DNA of 64,000 nucleotides, from NCBI RefSeq assembly GCF_963678975.1, contig NC_089274.1, positions 1,290,001 to 1,354,000 on the forward strand, read 5' to 3'. This DNA comes from Dysidea avara (lineage: Eukaryota; Porifera; Demospongiae; Dictyoceratida; Dysideidae). Positions 29,351 to 58,107 of the stretch are shown piece after piece. The translations under genes were made by a program, and so were the position numbers. Positions within the stretch are counted from its first letter, which is position 1, and the number at the start of each line of letters is the position of its first letter. The notes under the pieces were generated by a model. The model ran no database searches. It was not told the origin of the DNA and saw only the letters and a program-made list of their open reading frames with translations.

Positions 29351-29914
29351 CATGCATGCCTAGCAACTTGTTTATGTCATAAAAACATATACCACTCCTA
29401 ACACTACAAAAGTTCAGTGTATCTACAAAGGGGGTACAGGGATGCATCAGTACTCCCTTGCCCCATTTCTCTATCTACATATCAAAGAAATGCAACCACA
29501 ATATTATACAAGACCAAGATGATCTGTTTTAATATGTAGATCAGTCAAATACTCTAATAGTCACCACATGCATTCCATTGCAAGTCTATGATGTACATAT
29601 ATTAAGTGCATGAAGCATGCAGTAGCTAACCTGAATGTATTAGTGATCATGGAGGTTTGCACTTTCATATTGGCTAGACATCAGCCTCACAATACCTTCA
29701 TGGAACTTGGCAGTATTGGTGAGGTATATATATATATGAGACAAGCCCAAAAGTGTCTTCAGTGAGATTTAAAATGTATAGGAAGCTACGAAACTGCATT
29801 GTATGTACTGCGGTATGGGTCATGGACATGGAGAGGCATAGTAAGAAAGCTAGACAGTTTTTATCTTCCAAAAGTGCAGATTACCTTGTAGCTAGGTTAG
29901 CAAAACAAAGAAAA

Positions 29915-30195
29915 CAATGAAGGCCACATAAACTTAATTATTTATTTTTCTCATCCCAGGCCTGTCCACATAGCCATTTTTCTGAACTATAAATTTTTGT
30001 ATCACTGGTGGCCTGAGTGCAGCCATCCAGCACCTTGTAACTACCTGGAGCATTCTTAAGAAAAAATGCAATTTTAGGAGCTGTCCAGTTTATAAAAAAA
30101 TAATCTACATTGGGGAACGAGAAACTAATAATTAAGTTTATACATGGAAATTGAAGATCATAAACCCTTTGGAAAAAACACATTATATATAGCAT
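29915..30195 (+). repeat. Dispersed repeat, second copy at 51340-51610
   Basis: CACTGGTGGCCTGAGTGCAG and GAGAAACTAATAATTAAGTT are shared with 51390-51590. Lies just 3' of the NLR gene. Confidence 0.6.
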
Positions 30196-30488
30196 GTGGC
30201 ACTGTTACATCAGTGGCTACTGGACACATGACTGTGTACAACTATATAAGTAAGCTAAACCAACTTTTATAGAAATAGGCCACACAACCCAACAGAATTT
30301 CAGTTCTTTATAAAGTACTTTCATGGGTTGATTTTGACCTCATAATTCATATATATACTTCTTTCAAATTAACTTCTAAGACTTCTTTTGTTCTCTAAGG
30401 GGTGGGGGCATGTTCTATTAGGATTTGGCAAAAACATAATATTGGTAATCACTATTATGTGTATTAGCTACATTATTCAAAATAGTTA

Positions 30489-47295
<16,807 letters not shown>

Positions 47296-47689
47296 CTACA
47301 AAGAGAATAGATCAATTACCTACAGCAATCATGGGTTGCTACAGACAAAAGATTCAAGAATCAGGACCAAACACAATCTATATACATAATGTGTACATAT
47401 TGTTTAGTCTACTGGACAAGGCTTTTAATTCAGTCCAAGTGAATTCAACTTTAGCTATGTAGCAGGTGCATTCTTTATCATCAAAAGGTCAACCGGCTGT
47501 GTGTCAAGTTGCTCAAGCAACGTACAATAAATGGAGTTTGAAATGCTAAATATCAGCAGATTTTTTTTACTCTGGAGGAACTGCTGCATGGTAGATGGCA
47601 AAAAATAATATATTGTGTAATGAACTTTATGCAACTAGCTACATGAAGTTGAACTGTATACAGGATACCTTGCTTTATAGCTGAACTTT

Positions 47690-47965
47690 AGTTCAGCCAC
47701 ACCCTGTAGAGATATCAGCTACAATCAAGTCACCCTGTAGAAATTTCAGGTACGAACAAGTCACCCTGTAGAAAGATCAGCTGCAATCAAGTTACCCTGT
47801 AGAGAATTTAGCCAAGTCACCCTATAAAAATTCAGCTGCGGACAAATCACCCTGTAAAGAGTTTAACTATGTTACAAATCAGAGAGATCAGCTACAATCA
47901 AGTCACCATGTATTCAGCTACACATAAATAAACAGTTCAACTGTGTAACAAGTCACCCTAATAGC
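47690..47965 (+). repeat. Minisatellite, about 38-bp unit
   Basis: About seven degenerate units built on AAGTCACCCTGTAGA followed by TCAGCTACAATC. Non-coding. Confidence 0.75.
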
Positions 47966-48169
47966 TACATTATAATCAGTTTCATATTTACAATAGACAC
48001 ACAAAATTCTCTAGGGTGATTTGTTATGTACCTGAACTCTACACAGGGTGAGGCTGAACATTTTAATAGAGTAGTTGAATGTTCTAATAAGATGACTGCA
48101 CTATTAGAGTAACTCAATCGCACACTAGTTGGCTTTTGTAGTATAACAAAAAAATATATATACAAGTAC

Positions 48170-48365
48170 ACAGAAAAATTTGGAATTTTCAACTAGAGTA
48201 GGGACCACAGCACATCAATAAAAAGTACTGAAACAAGCTGGAGTAGTGCTGTACAGTAAAACAATAAGTGTTATACCCCTACTGTGCATTTCTGTTATGG
48301 TATCTTGAGCAGTTTTAATATCATGCACTACTCCAGCTTGTTTCGGTACTTTTTAATGATGTGCC
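48170..48365. mobile_element. Palindromic MITE, second copy of the 12540 family
   Basis: AGTACTGAAACAAGCTGGAG mirrors CTCCAGCTTGTTTCGGTACT; flank ACTAGAGTAGGGACCACAG. A further terminal fragment lies at 49086-49130. Confidence 0.8.
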
Positions 48366-50204
48366 TATCATATCAAAACTAATGTCAAATTACTGGATTC
48401 CACAAGGTTTTGCCCTAGCTTTTTCGGTAAAAATTACACCACCTCGTAAACTAACCACTATAAATTCCACATACTTCAGTTTACGGAAACACAGTTTGGT
48501 TTATCAGATTCCTTGATGTCAGACAAGTCCCGTGGTATATTAGATTTTGCTCAGAGATGAATGCAAAAATTGCAGAAAGAGCCTTGCTCTGATGAATTAC
48601 ACACCATCAGGTACGTAAATAAATGCTAGGATTTTCGTGTACTTCTCTGTAAAATTACCAGTTAAAGACTCAGTACGGATGAATACTTAATTAATACACT
48701 TCAACACATAAATAATACAAAGTTTAGCGGATTTGGTTGAGGATAACAGGTTGTACTTGGTAACATTACAACCACAGTACAGGCGGCATTGTACAGTGCA
48801 ATTCAAGGGCTTTCTTTCATTGCATAATGTGTTATAGAAATTATAGGTGCTAATTCCTGTACTTTTGTATTTTCTGTATATAGTGCAAAACGCAAAATGT
48901 ATTTTATATTGGAAAAGGGAATGAAAAGGTTTTTTGAATCGACCAACCTGAGGTAGTGAAAGGGATATAAAGCAGATATTACATCATTTTAATTCAGAAT
49001 TAAGGGTAAAACTTTATATTCTGTGAAAAAAATAGACCATCGGTAGAATGGCTGTGATTTGACAAAATGTAGCTAGAGTAGTTTTGATATGTGGTCCCTA
49101 CTCTAGTTGAAAATTCCAAAATTTTCCAATGTGCACTTGTAAATATATGGGAAATAAATAAATCGTGATGGATCACAGCAATCTGCACTCTTCATGCTCC
49201 AGATGTCACCAAACTAAACCTCCAACTACCAATTTTAACCACTTATAATCTTAACTATATATGTAATTACTTAAGTGGTTAGTATTATTGTACGTATTTC
49301 ATGGCTGTTGGTTGCTACCAACAGACCTTTGGTGTTTTCACACCATAAAGCCTAAATAAATAAAAACAGCCTTATAAAGCTATCGAGAAATCTTTTTTTA
49401 ACCTTACTTTTTCCGGAAACCCCTTAGCTACTTACCTTATACGGTATGTTGGGGACCACCTTGTGTACAGGCCATAGATTATAGGCTGTCTAGCCTTTTG
49501 TGTTACTCTTCTTCAGAGAAATTAATGACTATGGACAAGAATACCATATAGCTAGGCCATGCGCTCCTGCTGGTATTAGAGATAGCTAGTCCACGCACCT
49601 ACAGTATGTTCATACACAACACGGATGAATCCTTACTCTCAGAATGACATCGGGATCTATTCACCAAAGTGGTTACGTTATCCTCAACGAGATCCTCAGT
49701 GTTACGCTTCATGCCGGAAAATTGGCCAGGGGTAGCTATTTAATACCACGTGATAACGCATCACGTGCATGGCATGTAGAGGCAGATCTAGGCGAGCGGA
49801 TCTAGGATTTACACCAAAGGGAGTGCTAAGCTCAGTAGAGGTATCTAGCTAAAAAGGCATGGTTAAGTGGACACTCATGCAGCATGCGGAGCATTGGGGC
49901 GAGCCCCACAAATGGCAGTAGTCACTCGTAAGCCGACCCTTGCGTCTGACCATTCCCGAGAGTTATTCTTTCTTTCTTACTGATCCTCTTTTATCAGTTT
50001 GGCACTGGAGGGTGCACACAGAAGGCAGAGTCTGTTTGAGGTGTTTACCCATAGCCAAGGAGCCTAAGCGTATAAAATCTTTGAGCTAAATCCTAAAGTG
50101 AAACGGGACAAATAGCTACCTGAAAAAAAAGCCAACCCTATCGTGACTTGATCCGGCCGCAGGCCACCCAGATTCCGGCCAAGCGCCACACTCGGAGCCA
50201 ACTT

Positions 50205-50745
50205 TGGGGAGTTCCCGAGAGTTATTTTCATATACATTGACATGGACAAAGAAGACCGTCTTGGAAGAAGGCCGGGAGAGAACGAGACAGGGCGAGGAGG
50301 GAACACTGGCTGGTGGATGCCCGGGTGAATGGTACGTGCGTCACGTTCACGAAAACTTCCTGTACGAAAAAGGCCGCATTTGCGCCACTTGGCTTAGAAT
50401 ATTTTTCTAGCACGAAACTGTACATAGTGGTGCACAAATTAGACAGTTTTATTTTTGTAATTACAGTAATTAGTCTTTTTTGTTGTTGTTGTTTTTGCCT
50501 TGCCATGCCCACAGTGTAGTCCTCTACTTTTCGTGTTCGCATGCTGTCCAAGGTTTCGCATGCCTATTTGTTTTGTTGTACATCTTTTCATCACAATTGT
50601 TAATGATGGTTATCTCTCTTGTCACTTGGGCCACGACTTCTTATCTATACATAGACATGGACAAAGAAGAAGGCAGGGAGAGAACGAGACAGGGCGAGGA
50701 TGGCAGCATGCAGAAATGCGCAGATAAAGTAGAAGACACCTGATA
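50205..50745 (+). repeat. Direct repeat pair with AACGAGACAGGGCGAGGA
   Basis: ACATTGACATGGACAAAGAA...GGGAGAGAACGAGACAGGGC at 50235-50300 recurs at 50650-50700. Short open frames here share the repeat and encode nothing recognised. Confidence 0.65.
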
Positions 50746-51835
50746 GACGCCATGCACACCCCTCGGCAGAAGAGAGCATGCAGTTGGCCCTCGAGTTGGC
50801 CAATGCATGAAACCGCCAGAAAACAGGCAGATAGCTAAGTCCTAGCTGACTATGCTTCCACACAGTTTGTAGCTATATACTGGCAGACCAATGAGCCTCC
50901 CACTGACTTGGAACTTTTTTCATCTTCCTCCAGCTACCTCTAGAGTAGCCTGAGCATTTCTGTATGTAGCTATAGCTACAAACACACACACACATTAAAT
51001 GCTATTCATGGAAACAGTCGATGCCGCATCTCTTTTTACACAACTCAGGCTCGCCCATGCATCATGCTTTTAGCATCTGTTTAGTAGCTATATGGGGGTC
51101 TGAGGTTGTGGGGTTGACTGTCATGCTACAACTGCTGTCCCCCGGAACACGGTTTCAGCAACCATAATTGGTCCCCCCTGGGCACAGGAAATTTTGCCGA
51201 GTTTAGCCTTCTGAACAAGCATAAGAATTGTGAGTCACTTAGTGAATCACTGCATGTATTCTCTAGCATGCTGTGCATGCATGGTAGCTAAAGGGCACAG
51301 CTTTATAGGGCACATAAATGGCTTAGCTAATTATTAGTTTCTCATTCCCGCCTGCATGGCTGTTTTTCTTAGGATTTTTTACACCACTGGTGGCTGAGTG
51401 CAGCTATATCCAGCACCTTTTAAAGTTGGTACCCAGTCTATGCGTATAGGAAAACGGCATTCTGAGTCATTTTAGCTAGCTAATATTCACTAGCTATCTA
51501 TAGTCAGTAAAAAATAAAATAAACATCCACCGTCCTGCTATTTTGAGTACAGAAGGAAGAGAAACTAATCAAAATTAAGTTTATGTGGCCTTAGCTAATG
51601 CCGCTGCATTGAATTTCAAGTGCTCTAGGAGTGCATGCAATCTCCAGATATTAGCTTAAACTGATACTATTTATTATTATTATTTATTAGTTTTACAACC
51701 ACACTGTACATGTACAAATATAGTTGATTACAAGACTGACAATGGTGATTGGTGATTAGAATAGGGTGGCTGATAGCTAAAGGTTACAAACTGCCAGTAG
51801 TTAATTACAAATACTAACTACCTAATTAAAATATA

Positions 51836-52430
51836 CTACTTAGTTACATATACAGGAGAAAGGGGTGATGTGCATGTGTGTTGTTTGTACAGAAAGAACA
51901 GGGACAGCAAAAATGAAATGTAGCTACAAGTATTATTAGAGTTAAAATTGTTTAAAAAGTGATGCCATAAAAATTGGGTGAGTTGCTTTTTTATTGTCAC
52001 GTAAGGTAGATTAAGGTCAATCAAGGGTAGAGAGTTCCATAATCTTGGTAGTCGGCAAAAAGAAAAATGACGGTTTGAATTAGTTGTGGAAATATGATGG
52101 ACTAACTAATTGCCTGATGATGATGCATGATCTTGTGGATACTGATACTTTCATTGATATGTAGTTATTAATGTTGAAGTGGGGGTAGGGAGTTTTGTAG
52201 GATTGTATGAAAAAAAGTATATCACTCAATTCGTATTGGTACATTAAAGGGAGTAAATCAAGTTGTATTAGTCTAGTTTTGTAGGGTGAGTGGTATAGTC
52301 ATTTAATATATACTTCGTTGCTATCTGAAAATGTAACCAGTGAATTTATGCTGCATACAAACTGCTTTCAAAGAGTTTTTAATCAAGGATGGGTAATTAC
52401 TTATGATTGGGAACTTCTGATTCATACTGT
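51836..52430 (-). mobile_element. LINE 3' fragment
   Basis: In several frames: LLPLMYQYELSDILFFI, then LPRLWNSLPLIDLNLPYVTI and LTQFLWHHF, the conserved C-terminus of LINE reverse transcriptases. Frames are broken. A hAT MITE is inserted directly upstream at 52434. Confidence 0.7.
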
Positions 52431-52433
52431 GGT

Positions 52434-52938
52434 CAGTGTTGGGAGTAACGCGCTACGTAATATTATTACTTTTGTGGTAACAAAGTAATATAACGAAATA
52501 CGCTATAAAAACAGGTAATATAACTCAAGTTACTCTACTTGCAAATGTAACGCGTTACCTAAGTAATATAGTTACTGTAACGAATCTAATATTACGTAAT
52601 ATTATTACTAAAAGTAACGAAGTTACTAATCTGGTTAGTAACCCACTGAGTAACGCCAGCCACAACGAAGTAATGAAGCCTACTAAGTAAGGCTTATTCA
52701 CCAGCTACTTACTTATATCAAGACTTGCACATTGTCCAACAACGCAATCGTGTCACGTGATAAGGTGGTAGTTTCACACGTGACAGCTTAAGGCTATGGA
52801 CACAAAGTAATATAATATGTAATATTATTACAGTTACTTTATTTTATGGGTAATATGTAACTGTAACTAAATAGTTCAGCTGCAAGTAATATGTAATATG
52901 TAACTAGTTACTTTTAAAAAGTAACTTGCCCAACACTG
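52434..52938. mobile_element. hAT-type MITE with 8-bp TSD ACTGTGGT
   Basis: 505 bp, ends CAGTGTTGGG and CCCAACACTG, flanked by ACTGTGGT at 52426-52433 and 52939-52946. Interior is dominated by TAACG / AGTAATAT words. No coding capacity. Confidence 0.93.
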
Positions 52939-53045
52939 ACTGTGGTTATTCCCTTGGAAAGTTGGAATGTAAGGTGATGATGCATGATGCATGTACTGTC
53001 ATCATTATAGTACTGATGATGATATAGGACTTGATATATGCATAC

Positions 53046-53577
53046 CAGCGTTGAAACCGGGTCGGGTCATCCGGATCATCCGGGTCATCCGGATCATCCG
53101 GGTCACATTTTCTCCGGGTCATCCGGGTCTGACCCGGTTTACAATTTATCCGAGTCTGACCCGGATTGGATCACGTGAGAAACGAAATTGTTCGTTTGAC
53201 GACGTGGAACTTATAAACGCTATCGCGTAGCTCTTTCGTGAGCCACGCCCACTTATCGCATTACCGACATATGCTCAGCCACGCCTATTTGTTAGTAAGT
53301 GCAGTATGTAGCACGAAACTGAGGGTATCTATGGTGAGGGGTAGCTATTGTCAGTAGGTGAAGACCTTTTTTTTTTTTTTTTTTTTTTTCTGGTCTTCAA
53401 CCTACAGCTAGGCTGAAGTTGCAATATTTACTCAACACGAATCGAACGCTCAAAACGTAGACTCCTTCGGAGACTAGCCGAAACACGTCTCGGCTTTAAT
53501 TAATCCGGGTCACATCCGGGTCACATCCGGGTCAGTGGGTCATCCGGGTCAGCAGTAGTGACCCGGTTTCAACGTTG
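53046..53577. mobile_element. hAT-type MITE with 8-bp TSD ATGCATAC
   Basis: 532 bp, ends CAGCGTTGAAACCGGGTC and GACCCGGTTTCAACGTTG, flanked by ATGCATAC at 53038-53045 and 53578-53585. Subterminal arrays of CCGGGTCATCCGG at both ends; a T run of about 23 inside. Confidence 0.94.
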
Positions 53578-54879
53578 ATGCATACACGTATATGTACTTT
53601 CAATGCAACATGCTAGAAGGCATGTATAGCTACAGTTTGTTTGTATTAAAACTAAAAAAATGTGTGAAGTTTGATCAGTATAGGTGCAACCCCCAGATGC
53701 TGTAGCCCTGGTAATTTTCAGTATAGCTAGATGCTTATAGAAAGAAGTTATTTGCCTTTCAAAAAGAATTGATGTCTGCACATGCATATAGGTGAAGAAG
53801 AGATTCTCATCATTTGTTCCTTATGAGTTTAGAAGAGTTTTAGTGATGGATGTTAGAGTATTTGACTGTTCAGGTATTTTGATTTTTAGCAGCGTTTTAG
53901 CATGCACTGAAATATAATTTATTGATTATGCATAGAACCTCATATATGAGTGTGTGCTCTGTGTGTGAATGTAAAAATTACTCAGTTTGTCAGTAAATTT
54001 ATCTAAACCAGAATTTTGACCACTTCTCGTTAATTCCTAAAAGAAATTAGTTCTTCCTTTGTTCTTTTCATTGCCCATGATGCATTTGTGCCTTATATAC
54101 TGTAGCTTCTACTAACTTTCTATAGCTAGCAGATAGTAAGTAAAATTTTGGAGAGGGAGTGCTTCAGCACCCCACTCCCCCTAAATCTGCCCTTGTATGG
54201 CACACATCAGCCATCTCTGGTTACACCAGGTTAGCAAATAGTTTTGTGTTCTTTCAGTTCATGACCATTTGAGTGGATGTGGGATCACACAATGGTGGTG
54301 TAGTAGATCATACAGTATGATAGTACTATGTATTAGGATAATTTTCTGGCCTAAAATATCACCCTGAATTCACCGTTGAGCTTTCATCAAAGTGACAAAA
54401 TGTTGGCATTAACATTTTCCAGCCTTGAATTTTGACCTTGGGAGTCTGAACTTCTAAATACAAGGGGCACTGGGAATGCTTATTTGCAGGGCATTTCAGA
54501 CTTACAATATCAAATTCTGCCAATAATTACAAATATTCTTTCGATTGCTTTCTAATTGTAAATGATGGACATAGTCTCTTAAGTGGACATGTAAATTAGC
54601 AATGCAATGGACTTGTAAGTTGTATACAACAATATCAGAGCGATATGAAGTTATCAGAATAGAAGTTGGGATATGGTAGCTTGAGGTACTTCACAGGCCC
54701 GGTGGTTATGCAAGTCACGCAGCAAACAAATTGATTGATTAATTTTCATTTTAACCTCACAGTAGTTGACAAAAACCGTTTTTCCCTACCAAAACACACA
54801 CACACACACACACACACAACAACAATAAACACAGTACAAAACACAATCACTAGACAACCATGCATGTTACACATACAAA

Positions 54880-57010
54880 AAAAGACTATACTACACAAGC
54901 TTATTTGAGTAAAAGTAAAAGTCTTTGACAGTGAATACAAATTCATCATAATTACAAGTAACACATGTGGCATCAGAATTCCACCAAGAAGTGGCAGATG
55001 AACAGATAAAGTTATGGTCGAGGAGAGATGACAAGTTTACAGGTTAGCAAAGCTGTCCTTGCAATGTGTATGATAACTACGTTGTGGTCCAAATGAGATT
55101 GGTGGATTGAAAACCAAGCATGGCTTACTGTTATTGCATGTGACAAAACACGGCACAATTAGATTCAAAATTTGATCAGAGATGGGCAACCAGTTTAAAT
55201 GTCGATGATGGTCTGAAATATGATTGTATTTCCTTATATAGATTTAGTATCATGAATGCACCTGTTCTGCAATCGTTATAGACATGCTAACTGTGACTCT
55301 TTAAGTGGAGGACCCCAGACAGGTAAGGCATAGTCAATCCTAGGGTCCACAACTGATCCGAAAAATCAACTTTTACAAATCAATCCCCCTACCATTGTGG
55401 GATGTTCATCGTAGTATCCCATTGCTCATGAAACTGGAGGCACAATTGTTGTCCGCTTCACAGAAACATTGATTTTAGTATTCCGCAAGATGAAAATTTA
55501 TTTATCAAAATTTTGTGCTCCACACAAAGGACTGGATAGAACTTGCAATTTAGCCAGATATTATGTAGAGTTATTGTAGTTAAAAAAGTACATACAAGTA
55601 ATAAGCAAATGATTCAACTCTTCCTCATAGTGATATGATAAGGACACATAAGGTTGGATGCATAGTCTGTTAGTCTGGAAAGGATCTGAAACTTCTCACC
55701 ATCTAGGTGAAGAGCGTCAAATTTTTGTGTGTCATTTCATGGGATTCTCTCAATAGTGCCAAAGTCCTTTCCAGTACGTGTGATGCCACACTGATCACCT
55801 AGGATGATGATAAATGATGGTCCATGCAAAATGTTTGGTAGTAGTTCTGTGATTTATATGGTGCAGTATACCAGCAGCTCACCAGGAGCTCCACCCAGCT
55901 TGAATCGATAATGAAAGATTTTGTGCTTTTTTTTGGTTTGTTTTGGGACATTTTGCAACATAGTGGTGATGTAGGGTGATCTAGTAAATATTTGAAGCTG
56001 CTGTGGAGTGTGAGAGGTGAAGGCAAATCAACTGCCTCCCGTGGTGCGTATAGCTTGTGTGGAAGCTGTGGATGAAATAATAATTGAAAACCACTGCTAC
56101 CAAACATCCAGGGAAATCTTTTGCCATAGTTTTAGTCAATAATTAATGATTGTTGCGGCTGCAGAAGCACTGGAAATAGCTAGAAAGCGCAACAAAATTC
56201 TTTAATGCTGCAGAAAATTTTGACGCTCTTCACCCAGATGGTAAGAAGTCTCAGTTCCTTTCCAGACTAACAACATAGACAGACTATGCACCCAACCTAT
56301 CAAAACACTATGAGGAAGAGTTGGCTTCTCTTGCCCTGGGTGTTAGGGTAGTTTGAAATCGATTTATATGTCTGTTTTTTTCAAAGAAAGCAACCCTGTG
56401 CTAAGCACACAGCAAATTGTTTGCTTATTACTTTTAACTACAACAACTCTGGATACGATCTGGCTAAGTAGCAACTTTTATATGGTCCTTTGTGTTGAGC
56501 ACGAAATTTTATAAATAATTTTTGCATCTCGTGAGATACTAAAAATGGTAAGACAACGATTGTGCCTCCAGTTTCATGGTGGAATTCCACAATGGTAGGG
56601 GGATCAATTTGTAAAGTTGATTTTTTGGATTGTGGACCCTACCAATCCTAGCAATTCAACCAACATCTTAAGAACATCAAATGTTTCTGGTGGAGGCTAA
56701 GTAAATATAGCACCGTACTACACACACTACTTAAACGAGGGCCCCATTGTAAATGTCTATCAAAAATGATTTTTATTTATCTACTTCCTTGAAGTGGTGA
56801 TCATCTACTAGGGTCGTAGGAGGAACTACACTAGATGCACGTTTTCGAGCAAACCACATGACACTAGATTAATTGACATTAAGCCGGTTTCATTCTGCTT
56901 GATGCAATCCATGCCTGCCGATTCTCCATAGGTCAGAGCACAATTTTTCTTTCACAGTGTCATGATTTTCACCAGAACATATCAATGTAGTGTCATCAGC
57001 AAATTGTAGT
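54880..57010 (-). mobile_element. LINE reverse transcriptase fragment, split by an insertion
   Basis: Minus-strand pieces: QFADDTTLICSGE (FADD box at 56992-57003), SVMWFARKRASSVVPP, then after the insertion GVLHLKESQ-like and HLNWLPISDQILNL-like frames, the order of a non-LTR RT C-terminal half. Stops show it is dead. A (CA)n tract lies at 54785-54822 on its 3' side. Confidence 0.7.
55343..56642. mobile_element. 1.3-kb foldback element inserted in the LINE
   Basis: Arms of about 400 bp: GGGTCCACAACTGATCCGAA on the left mirrors its right end (GATTGTGGACCCTAC). Flanked by 8-bp CAATCCTA at 55335-55342 and 56643-56650. The spacer, 55761-56214, has a 102-codon minus-strand frame of no recognised family. 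Confidence 0.85.
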
Positions 57011-57245
57011 AATTGACTATATATGTGTGACTATAGCTTGGGAATCAAATATAATTACAAGAAATAGTTAATGTAATTGCATGTATGTAAATAGTTAGCT
57101 GATCATGTACGTGTGTATTTGATTTTTCTAGGGGCTGGTCCCCCTGGACACATCAGTAATTACTGGCTGTCCAGTATAACAAAAATAAAGTTTTTTTTTT
57201 CATAAGATAAAACAGTAGCTACATAATAAACAAATACAAGTGATC

Positions 57246-57650
57246 TTAAATATGGGCCTCAGCGACCTGCACAGCAATTGGTGCCTCAGCAATGGAACAG
57301 CGTAAACTGGACCTGGCACCGCGAATGCACATAATTGTAGACCTCAACAAAGAGAAGCTTAATTTACATCTCAGCCATCCCATCACTATTCCATAAGAAA
57401 GACTGTGCTTAGCACTCAAAAGGTTGGCCAATCTCTTATAAAACTGAGCAGCAGCATCACCCATTCCACCAGTACAGGGTAGTAGTGAAAATTAAGGGAG
57501 TAAATGAGGCATTCTCTACTTCATGAACCCGTTGTTAGTATTCACATCTCTTTTCCCTATCATGACGTCGGTATATGCAGAGTGTAGGGGTTGATTTGAG
57601 GGTGCACTAGGGTTAAAATTCTGACATCAAAGTATGACCTCTAAATCGTC
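57246..57650 (-). mobile_element. Retroelement-associated protein fragment
   Basis: FTPLIFTT, then GMGDAAAQFYKRLANLL and LRCKLSFSLLRSTIMCIRG. This pattern (TPLVF..TGGMG..A..FYKRLA..L...RC.L.FSLLRS....RG) is familiar from the 3' part of invertebrate retroelement ORFs. Truncated and frameshifted upstream of 57464. Confidence 0.6.
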
Positions 57651-57769
57651 CTCCCCAAAAACAATTAGCTGCAATGTCAAGCCTTGCGTTATCATCACGA
57701 TTAGCTGTTTTGTATTTGAAGGGTCTCACCAGAAAGAGGCTGAAGGTGGGGTTCAGCCAATAAAATAGT

Positions 57770-57895
57770 AATTCCACCCTTTACAAGAGACCAAGACGAC
57801 ATCATATCCTTATTTCGGACACGCTGTAGGGATGTAATGTCGTCTTGGTCTCCCGTAAAGGGTGGAATTTCACCCTTTACAGGAGACCAAGACGA
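57770..57895. repeat. Hairpin of ACCCTTTACAGGAGACCAAG units
   Basis: TTCCACCCTTTACAAGAGAC...GACGACAT mirrors ATGTCGTC...GGTAAAGGGTGGAATT-like sequence, followed by a third direct unit. Palindromic satellite-like block. Confidence 0.8.
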
Positions 57896-58107
57896 GAGAA
57901 GAAAGTGAAACAAATGGACATGCAATCAAAACTTTAATGAGCATGGTAGCTAAAATAGAGAGCACCTGTTTATGAAAATGCGTAAGTTTAATAGAACACC
58001 TCCCACGCTGACCAGAGCACGTAACTCCGTCCATGCCACGAGCCATGCCGTGTACTCATTCTAAATAAGTCTAAATAACGCGCAGCACAGTTAACTTAAA
58101 AGTTGAT

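Larger units (their letters stand above)
47296..51835. other. Region above the NLR, no gene recognised
   Basis: Expected to hold the NLR promoter and first exon, but no ATG exon ending in phase 1 could be supported. Contains the minisatellite, a palindromic MITE copy, a SINE-like tail at 49349-49367, the 50.2-50.7 kb direct repeats and the dispersed repeat at 51340-51610. Confidence 0.55.

Noticed and set aside
47690-47965. CRISPR-like array
   Set aside because: Units are degenerate head-to-tail minisatellite copies without spacers, in a eukaryotic genome.
50480-50743. Possible small gene with RERTRQGE
   Set aside because: The frame is in one unit of a local direct repeat, and its partner at 50204 has a different continuation; no family recognised.
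57246-57464. Stand-alone host gene
   Set aside because: Pattern fits a retroelement-associated 3' protein fragment, and the frame is broken upstream.
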